Below, in pieces: positions 59,205 through 64,000 of a DNA stretch of 64,000 nucleotides. This stretch comes from VRUE01 sp963747765 (lineage in GTDB: Bacteria; Actinomycetota; Thermoleophilia; Solirubrobacterales; 70-9). A model generated the notes under the pieces. The model searched no databases. It saw only the letters and a program-made list of their open reading frames with translations, and had not been told where the DNA came from. The position numbers and the translations under genes were made by a program. The stretch's first letter is position 1. Each line of letters starts with the position of its first letter. The stretch lies in NCBI GenBank assembly GCA_963747765.1, contig CAVVGH010000005.1, forward strand, positions 248,001-312,000. The letters are read 5' to 3'.

Positions 59205-59300
59205 TTTGAGGTCGCAATCTGCGACCTCAAAGTCCCAGCCTCGGACTTGTTCAGCTGAAACATGAAGTCCGACGGGAAACGCTTTTCGCTGTGCCAGACC
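59205..59300 (-). pseudogene. ORF6N-domain fragment with palindrome copy e
   Basis: KRFPSDFMFQLNKSEAGTLR then SQIATSN. The palindrome at 59205-59231 is identical to copy d at 58075. Confidence 0.65.
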
Positions 59301-59325
59301 TGCTACACGCTCGGCGGCGAGCCGG

Positions 59326-59598
59326 TCAGGCCGCTGCGCGTGACTTGGGCCAGGTGCCTGAGTTGACTCGCTCGTAGAGCGTGTCCGGCGCCAGGTCTGC
59401 GCCGCCCGGCCAAGCCACGGTGCCCTCCGCGACGTGGGCCTCGCGGAACCCCTCCGGGGTTCGCGCGCGCTCGAACACCGGGCCGCGCATGCGTGCGAGC
59501 ACGTCGACCTCGCCGCTCGTACCGTCGGCGAATGTGAGGAGGAGGGCGCCGTGGCCGGTGACCTCTACAGCGGTGATCTCGTAGTCGGGAACGCTCAT
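59326..59598 (-). CDS. DUF2442 protein
   Basis: 90 residues from ATG 59598. YEITAVEVTGHGALLLTFAD and GTVAWPGGADLAPDTLYERV are DUF2442 motifs. The ATG overlaps the DUF4160 stop (ATGA). DUF4160-DUF2442 pairs are widespread candidates for toxin-antitoxin modules without firm biochemical proof. Confidence 0.8.
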   Translation of the reverse strand: MSVPDYEITAVEVTGHGALLLTFADGTSGEVDVLARMRGPVFERARTPEGFREAHVAEGTVAWPGGADLAPDTLYERVNSGTWPKSRAAA

Positions 59599-59855
59599 TG
59601 CAACGGCTCCATGGGCCTGATTGTGCCACCTTCACGGGCAAGGCACCGGTTCTTCTCGAGCTCTGCCTGATGGAGCTCGGCCCAGGCGAGCACGAACCGG
59701 AGTTGGCGGCGGGGGAGGCTGCTCTCGATCGTCTCGAGGGAGTCGATCCTGACCTTGGCGTGACCGTCGGCGTGCTGGGCGTGGAAATGCGGGTAACCGT
59801 GGTCGTCGTGGTACATCCTGATCACGATCCCGTAGAAGCTGCTGATGCGAGGCAC
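59595..59855 (-). CDS. DUF4160 protein
   Basis: 86 residues from GTG 59855 (VPRISSFYGIVIRMYHDDHG), the usual DUF4160 opening; YPHFHAQHADGHAKVRID and RQLRFVLAWAELHQAELEKN follow and it ends IRPMEPLQ. First gene of the pair. Upstream sequence is a BY-kinase scrap. Confidence 0.8.
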   Translation of the reverse strand: MPRISSFYGIVIRMYHDDHGYPHFHAQHADGHAKVRIDSLETIESSLPRRQLRFVLAWAELHQAELEKNRCLAREGGTIRPMEPLQ

Positions 59856-59865
59856 GCCACCGAGC

Positions 59866-60087
59866 GCATGTGGCTGTCGACGTTGAAGTAGCGCGGCGCC
59901 AGAACGGCTGCTCGGCAACGAACTCAGGCAACCGGTTCGAGCTTCGCGCGCCCCTCGCTGTGCGCGATTCCGATTCCGCGCAACTCTTCGAGCGCCGCGC
60001 CGAGGAAGGGGGCCTTGAGGTCTCTCTCATCGAGAGAGAGGACCGGCCGATTCCAGGTGGCGCACCGGCTGCCCGTTGGGGCAGGTA
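59866..60087 (-). pseudogene. BY-kinase scrap and unidentified gene end
   Basis: RYFNVDSHMR (59868-59897) is kinase sequence. Further right, DLKAPFLGAALEELRGIGIA then HSEGRAKLEPVA and stop is an unrecognised gene end. Confidence 0.4.
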
Positions 60088-60312
60088 TCAGTGGCGCCCG
60101 TCGTGGGCGGCAGCGAAGTGCTGGGTACGTCGAGCTCGTGGAAGCTCGGGCAGCCGATCCGCGAAGTAGCCGAGAGCGGCGCCACCTAGGACGGCGACCA
60201 AGCCCAGGCTCGCGGCAGCGATGCCGGCCCCTGCGTGCAGGTCGTTCAACAGGAGCACTACGCCTACGGCGACTATGGCCGGGGCTGTGAAGAGTGCGAT
60301 GAGGATCTTCAT
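60088..60312 (-). CDS. 74-residue two-TM protein, second gene of a small membrane pair
   Basis: MKILIALFTAPAIVAVGVVL and GIAAASLGLVAVLGGAALGY are membrane segments; a charged C-terminus (RLPELPRARRTQHFAAAHDG) follows. It begins 14 bp after the stop of the 70-residue gene. Not homologous by eye to the pair at 41569-42007, but of the same size and layout. Confidence 0.5.
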   Translation of the reverse strand: MKILIALFTAPAIVAVGVVLLLNDLHAGAGIAAASLGLVAVLGGAALGYFADRLPELPRARRTQHFAAAHDGRH

Positions 60313-60326
60313 GGGGCCAGTGTAGA

Positions 60327-60539
60327 TCAGGTCAAGGAGTCGATCACTAGAACAAGGGCACCGACGCCGAAGCCAGCGAAGAAGCCAAATGCGGTGGCGT
60401 GCTCGATCTCGCGCTCGGAGCGCCCAGCCAGGACTGCTGCGTAGCGAGCGGCCCCGCCGAAGAGACCGGTGACCCCGATCAAGGCAGCAACGGAACCGGA
60501 AAGCGCGTCGGTCAGGATGCCGGCAAAGATGAAGTCCAT
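60327..60539 (-). CDS. 70-residue two-TM protein, first gene of a small membrane pair
   Basis: From ATG 60539 with GAGGAGG 5 bases upstream. FAGILTDALSGSVAALIGVT and ATAFGFFAGFGVGALVLVID are hydrophobic, joined by RSEREIEH. The boundary motif GGGGGGAGAGTTTGTGGCG lies about 30 bp upstream. Confidence 0.55.
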   Translation of the reverse strand: MDFIFAGILTDALSGSVAALIGVTGLFGGAARYAAVLAGRSEREIEHATAFGFFAGFGVGALVLVIDSLT

Positions 60540-60559
60540 CGCCTCCTCAAGAGCGCCAA

Positions 60560-60624
60560 CGCCACAAACTCTCCCCCCGCAAGGACAACTTGCAAAGAGC
60601 TCGCGCTACCCGTGCCGCTTCAGT
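60560..60624 (-). repeat. Boundary motif, copy near 60568
   Basis: Minus-strand GGGGGGAGAGTTTGTGGCGT then TGGCGCTCTTGA, closest in sequence to the 53388 copy. Confidence 0.5.
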
Positions 60625-60840
60625 CAGGCCGTCTGCATGCTTGCCCGGAAGCTCTCGACTGTCCGGCGCAGGCCCTCCGCCAGCCCCACGCGCGCCTCGA
60701 AGCCGATTCGCTCCCTCGCCCGAGACACGTCGAGGTAGCGCACCGGCTGGCCGTCGGGCCGCTCGGTGTCCCAGGCCGTCTCACCGGCGTAGCCGACCGC
60801 CTCGCCGATCATCTCGGCCAGGTCGCGGATCTTCGTCTCA
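60625..60840 (-). pseudogene. GDP-L-fucose-synthase-like epimerase, C-terminal fragment (longest)
   Basis: IRDLAEMIGEAVGYAGETAW, DTERPDGQPVRYLDVSRARE and GLAEGLRRTVESFRASMQTA, stop. D-x-x-(K/R)PDGxPxxxLDVSR is the C-terminal signature of GDP-fucose synthases. The N-terminal Rossmann part is absent. Confidence 0.75.
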
Positions 60841-60892
60841 ATCTTGGGGCGTTTGACTCCTCGGGGAAGCCGTCCACAGGTCGTCCTCGCGG

Positions 60893-61231
60893 TTAGAGAA
60901 CGACGAGCTCACGCTCGGGGTGCTCGGCCGAGCCGAACTCGAAGCCGAGGACGGCACGGGCGCCGAAGGCGTCACCCAGCTTCTTGAGGGTCTGCGGGCT
61001 GGTGGCGTGCTGGCCGCTCTCAATGCGAGAGATCGCCGACGCCGTTGTGCCCATGCGGGCGGCCAGCTCTGCCTGTGTCAAGCCGAGAGCAGCGCGGCGC
61101 ATGATGACGATGCGGGCCAGCTCCTCGTATGGGGCGAGGCGGTCGTACTCGGCCCTGAACTCGGGGCCCTCGAGAGACTGCTTGATGTCTTCCGAAACGG
61201 ACTTTCCGACGGGGCTGATCTGCTTGCTCAT
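60893..61231 (-). CDS. higA: HigA-type XRE antitoxin, copy 2
   Basis: 112 residues, differing from copy 1 at two positions by eye (SLEGPEF for SLEDPEF; FGSAEHPE for FGSAKHPE). Its helix-turn-helix is unchanged, so cross-recognition with the other toxin is likely. Confidence 0.85.
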   Translation of the reverse strand: MSKQISPVGKSVSEDIKQSLEGPEFRAEYDRLAPYEELARIVIMRRAALGLTQAELAARMGTTASAISRIESGQHATSPQTLKKLGDAFGARAVLGFEFGSAEHPERELVVL

Positions 61232-61283
61232 CGTTTACCTCTGCTTGGCAGGTTAGCAGCTATGCTAACAATGGCCACGGGCG

Positions 61284-61685
61284 TCACGGGGCATCGCGGC
61301 CGGCGGCGCGCGGTGGTTTCCGAGGATGGGCGTCCATCCGCGCCTTGAAGTCCGCCCAGCGTTCCTGGGCGATCTTGATCTCCGCCCGCGGCAGCTTCCC
61401 CGTCTTCTTCGGAAAGAGGTGCAACAGGACGATCAGACGTTTGGAGCGGCGATCGAGCACGCGGTAGTGGTCGGAACCCATATGGCAGCGCAGCTCCGGC
61501 AGGTCACCCTCGACCTGGGAGCTGTGGGGGAATGGCAGGTGAGGCACCGCATCGGAGAGGTCGTTAAGCCTGTCGATCTGGCGTTTCAGCGCAGCGCGGG
61601 GCTTGGCATCGAGTCCGGCCACGAACTCCAAGACGGGTTCGCCGCCGTCGGTGGCTCGGTAGTAGACGGCCTGGAGCGTGTTCAC
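61284..61685 (-). CDS. higB: HigB/Gp49-like toxin, copy 2
   Basis: 133 residues from GTG 61685. Same as copy 1 apart from a few changes (GDLPELRCHMGSDHYRVLDR for GDLRELRCHMGTDHYRVLYR) and a different last stretch (PPRAAGRDAP). The Y-to-D change lies in the conserved YRV(L)Y core and could affect activity. Confidence 0.8.
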   Translation of the reverse strand: MNTLQAVYYRATDGGEPVLEFVAGLDAKPRAALKRQIDRLNDLSDAVPHLPFPHSSQVEGDLPELRCHMGSDHYRVLDRRSKRLIVLLHLFPKKTGKLPRAEIKIAQERWADFKARMDAHPRKPPRAAGRDAP

Positions 61686-61819
61686 GACGCACCCGCGATA
61701 TGTAAACGCTGCTTCACGGAGAGCAGGCTATGGTCGCTTGCGGCGTTTTGTCGTCACCGCTCGCGATTCGGGGCAATAGGAATAGCTGAGGGCATGCACC
61801 TTTATCAAGGCGCCAGCGC

Positions 61820-61990
61820 CCCAAAACTCTCCCCCGCGCGGACGATCGGCGCGCCTCGCGGGAGGCGATCCCCAGCGGTTCATTTCTATGAGCCGCTGGG
61901 GACAGGTGTTCAGTCAGGGGTGAAAACAGGCTGCAGATGGCTCTGGAGAGCCAAGTGCCTACGGACAGTCTGTCCGTAGCCCTGGACGCA
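61820..61990. other. Structured region, copy 2
   Basis: Duplicate of 53388-53545. One stem base differs (GGTTCA for GGCTCA), which gives a G-U pair in the RNA of one strand. Confidence 0.5.
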
Positions 61991-62129
61991 GACGAGAGGT
62001 TTCTTACCTGCTGCGAGATTTGTCGTCGCGCATCTGTGATGCGCTCGGAGGGCGAACCGGCGGCAACACCAACAACTCTCGTGAGGCAATACGCCTGAGG
62101 GGTCGTGAATTAACAGCTGTGGGAGGTCA

Positions 62130-62225
62130 CGAGGACCGAGCGCAGGTCGTGGTCGACGTTGAAGTAGCGCAGCGAGGCCCGCATCATTCGGAACGCCTCG
62201 TTCTCCATAAAGGGCAGCTCCGAAG
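62130..62225 (-). pseudogene. BY-kinase fragment
   Basis: ELPFMENEAFRMMRASLRYF and NVDHDLRSVLVTS, as at 53690-53800. Confidence 0.65.
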
Positions 62226-62491
62226 GGGAGCTCCGCGCCTCAAAGGCACTCAGTTCAAGAGGTCTCCTGGAGGTTCAAGAGGTCTCCAGGAGGACTCCTA
62301 TGCTGGGGCAGGGTCAAGACACCAAGCGCGTGCGCCATGCGGGGATCGCGACGTTGGCGACCTCGTAGCGAGCGAAGGAGGAGCCGGTTACTTCAGCGCG
62401 CCGGCTTCGCTCTCGATCAGCTCGGCGGGGTTGGGGGAAGCTGGCGGTTCAGCCGCCCGCCCGCAGCATCCGAAACGCTTCGTTCTCTGCG
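62226..62491. repeat. Patchwork of scraps
   Basis: 62238-62300 repeats the AGGAG/CTCC mosaic of 46302-46406. 62391-62410 holds the RREAGALK-like coiled-coil end. 62405-62450 encodes the BY-kinase scrap PPASPNPAELIE, and 62460-62485 FRMLRAG-like sequence. No intact gene. Confidence 0.5.
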
Positions 62492-62647
62492 TTACTTCTT
62501 AGGGGCGGGAGGCTTCGGCGTCAGCGGAACCAGGTTCGTCGGCGCTGGCGGGTTTCTGGGCGTGTTCTGAGGTGTCAATGACGCCTGCTCATCACCCGGA
62601 GGGGCCTGTGGGCGAGAGGTTGGCCTGCCGGGTCGCCGCGGACTCAT
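62492..62647 (-). CDS. Proline-rich 51-residue micro-protein
   Basis: From ATG 62647, overlapping the 43-residue gene stop as ATGA. MSPRRPGRPTSRPQAPPGDE, then NTPRNPPAPTNLVPLTPKPP and APKK. It shares NPPAPTxLVPLTP with the upstream micro-protein, so the two are paralogues. Third gene of a coupled trio. Confidence 0.6.
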   Translation of the reverse strand: MSPRRPGRPTSRPQAPPGDEQASLTPQNTPRNPPAPTNLVPLTPKPPAPKK

Positions 62648-62775
62648 TTGCCCTTGGCCTTCTTGGCATCCGGTGGTGTCAGAGGCACGAGCTTCGTAGG
62701 CGCCGGCGGATTCGTTGGGGTCTTCAGGGCGCTCAAGGCACCCTCCTGAAGGCGCTTGCCATTGGACTCGCTCAT
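62644..62775 (-). CDS. Proline-rich 43-residue micro-protein
   Basis: From ATG 62775, overlapping the DUF6338-like stop as ATGA. MSESNGKRLQEGALSALKTP, then TNPPAPTKLVPLTPPDAKKA KGK. Second gene of the trio. Too short and proline-rich to fold alone, so it probably binds a partner; inferred. Confidence 0.6.
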   Translation of the reverse strand: MSESNGKRLQEGALSALKTPTNPPAPTKLVPLTPPDAKKAKGK

Positions 62776-63449
62776 GACTGCAGGGTACCGGGTCCTTCGG
62801 GCACCAGATCGATGCGAGCAATCTGGTGCGCCGCGATGTAGACGCCACGTTCGGGCTCGGCGCGTAGGGCAAGGCTGCGGATGCCGCGCTCATCCTCCTC
62901 AACCGTGCACAGTGCCTCAAGATAGATGTCGTGAGGTTGAGGGGTCTGGCCCACGGCCGAGCGCCGGCCGTAGATCCCACCTACCAGCCGTGGGGCAGCG
63001 GCGCTGTGCCCGACCAGCTCGACGATCACCCAGACACCGTCCTTGCGCCAGCGCTGATACGCATAGTCGAAGGCATCCCTGGCCTCTCCGCCGCCAAGGC
63101 CTGCAGCAAAGAGATTGGGAGGCCCGTCCCTTGACTCCACGTTGGCCAAATAGCTATTTAGGCAGACCCCGACAACAATCGGGACGCCCAACAGAACGAC
63201 CGCAACATAAGCGCTGATTGCGCCCACGTGGTTGATCCAATCCTCCGGAGGCCCCACCGTTTCGACCAGGTGCGCGGTCCAGAAGCCGAATACGAGGTGG
63301 ACGATCAGCGTGTAGGCGAGGGCGCGGAGCGCGAGTTCGAGATCACTCCGCGAAGAGCGTGCCGAGCGCGCGACGCTTAGCTCGGCGACGATGAACCCCG
63401 GCATCAGCAGGGCGATCGCGGCCAGGATGGAGGCGGCGGTGTTAAGCAC
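62772..63449 (-). CDS. DUF6338-like membrane protein
   Basis: 225 residues from GTG 63449. Three TM segments: AASILAAIALLMPGFIVAEL, ALAYTLIVHLVFGFWTAHLV and ISAYVAVVLLGVPIVVGVCL. The cytoplasmic half (RDAFDYAYQRWRKDGVWVIV, VGGIYGRRSAVGQTPQPHDI, YLEALCTVEEDERG) resembles DUF6338. It is followed by two ATGA-coupled proline-rich micro-genes, the same order as the other membrane/micro-protein cassettes. Function unknown. Confidence 0.7.
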   Translation of the reverse strand: MLNTAASILAAIALLMPGFIVAELSVARSARSSRSDLELALRALAYTLIVHLVFGFWTAHLVETVGPPEDWINHVGAISAYVAVVLLGVPIVVGVCLNSYLANVESRDGPPNLFAAGLGGGEARDAFDYAYQRWRKDGVWVIVELVGHSAAAPRLVGGIYGRRSAVGQTPQPHDIYLEALCTVEEDERGIRSLALRAEPERGVYIAAHQIARIDLVPEGPGTLQS

Positions 63450-63550
63450 TCCTCGCTCCCATTAGACTGCCCCGTCGAACACCTGTTCGCATTCGACCAG
63501 CTTTGCAGCGGCACCGGATGGAATGCCTGGCGCTTTCGGCGTCGAGCCGC

Positions 63551-63691
63551 CTAGATTCGCTCGCTGAGACCCCCGATGTCGCAAGCTAGCTCGCGGATGC
63601 GGTGCGCCGCGGTGCGCCCTTCCAGACCCTCGCCGAGCCGCAGTCGCTTCAGCCTCGTCAGCTCGCGGTGGCGATCGCAGCGGGATGACAC
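63551..63691 (-). CDS. 46-residue hypothetical frame
   Basis: GTG 63691: SSRCDRHRELTRLKRLRLGE, GLEGRTAAHRIRELACDIGG, LSERI. Basic and helical, possibly a gene end rather than a full gene. Nothing recognised in 63450-63550 or 63692-63747. Confidence 0.3.
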   Translation of the reverse strand: MSSRCDRHRELTRLKRLRLGEGLEGRTAAHRIRELACDIGGLSERI

Positions 63692-63747
63692 GGGCCTCCG
63701 AGACAGGGTCGCGCTGGGACCTCAAGTTCAGGCTACGGAGGGCGCCG

Positions 63748-64000
63748 CTACGACTGCTTGGCGTCGCCTGGGCCCGTGCTGGCCTTGGCGCTGACCGGCT
63801 GCGCCGCAGCCGGTCCTGGGCCGTAGCCATACCCGCCGTAGCCGTACTTCTTCCGCCGGCTCAGCTTGATGGCGTTGGCGACCACGCCCAGCACGGGGGC
63901 ATCGAGACGGCTGAGCTGCTCGCGCAGGCGTTCCGCCGCATCGCGCGTGGTACTTCCCCATCCGCGCCACCACGATCACGCCGTCGACCTTGCGCAGCAG
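63748..64000 (-). pseudogene. BY-kinase (CpsD-like) 3' part with frameshift, running off the window
   Basis: LLRKVDGVIVVARMG is in one frame; after an extra base near 63952 the sequence continues in another (TTRDAAERLREQLSRLDAPV, LGVVANAIKLSRRKKYGYGG, YGYGPGPAAAQPVSAKAS) to the stop. It differs from the intact gene at 26054 and is the likely source of several scraps (PGDAKQS end). Confidence 0.75.

Larger units (their letters stand above)
60891..62222. repeat. Segmental duplication, copy 2 (pairs with 52452-53790)
   Basis: Direct copy of higBA plus its structured region and BY-kinase scrap, offset by about 8.4 kb. Confidence 0.9.

Noticed and set aside
40112..63449. Integron-like gene-cassette array
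   Set aside because: Toxin-antitoxin cassettes in one direction recall a superintegron, but no integrase was seen and the boundary motif lacks the paired core sites of attC. Left as an open question under the boundary motif finding.
36100..64000. Prophage
   Set aside because: ORF6N, Gp49-like toxins and an S74 scrap are phage-type, but there are no capsid, portal, terminase, tail or integrase genes.
1..64000. tRNA or rRNA genes
   Set aside because: No tRNA cloverleaf with conserved TTCGA-type loop or rRNA segment was noticed on either strand; a covariance search would be needed to exclude them fully.

Overview
The window is high-GC DNA with many GTG and TTG starts. It looks like an actinobacterial chromosome. 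The gene mix (long Lhr helicase, KorAB ferredoxin oxidoreductase, [4Fe-4S] CysH, collagen-like surface proteins, secreted proteins with basic tails) suggests the Thermoleophilia/Solirubrobacterales group, but that placement is an inference. I saw no rRNA, tRNA or CRISPR array.

Layout. (1) 1-7 kb: end of a clan-A glycoside hydrolase, a DUF4143 ATPase with a palindromic operator, and lhr. (2) 7.5-20.4 kb: a minus-strand run of five collagen-like genes. Four share one C-terminal domain ending in DP(V/I)RVG. An IS3-type element splits the last gene. An IS1182-type element, with CTAG target duplications, sits exactly between the stop of one gene and the start of the next. Two of the genes have a duplicated upstream region with a conserved dyad. 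(3) 20.7-36.1 kb: mostly ordinary genes (korA-korB, a methyltransferase bracketed by two hairpins, a cupin, a BY-kinase chain-length regulator, a b561-like membrane protein, a GT2 glycosyltransferase, lhgO, cysH, a CocE/X-Pro hydrolase). Several dispersed repeats lie between them, and one family brackets lhgO-cysH as inverted repeats.

(4) 36.1-64 kb: an accessory island made of short cassettes, nearly all on the minus strand, often two genes joined by ATGA start/stop overlaps. Recognisable toxin-antitoxin or abortive-infection modules are XRE + nucleotidyltransferase, AbiEi + truncated AbiEii, XRE + short DUF6932-like, GNAT, HigBA (two near-identical copies), a CopG antitoxin, a toxin-XRE read-through fusion, Fic and DUF4160-DUF2442. 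Between them lie repeated fragments of a polysaccharide locus: CpsB-type PHP phosphatase, CpsD-type BY-kinase and the C-terminus of a GDP-fucose-synthase-like epimerase. Some fragments are joined to pieces of cassette genes. A MITE-like element with a 64-bp perfect palindrome, and palindromes inside ORF6N remnants, sit at several joints.

The best candidate for an undescribed system is a cassette type seen three times, plus one decayed copy. A small multi-pass membrane protein is followed at once, usually by ATGA overlap, by one or two proline-rich micro-proteins of 35-55 residues. Two of the membrane proteins look homologous; the third is DUF6338-like. Related arrangements are a TM/coiled-coil protein with a 56-residue coiled-coil partner (two main copies) and two pairs of small two-TM proteins. 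A purine-rich motif (GGGGGAGAGTTT on the minus strand) lies just upstream of several of these cassettes. Their position among toxin-antitoxin modules suggests defence or addiction functions, but nothing in the sequence proves this.
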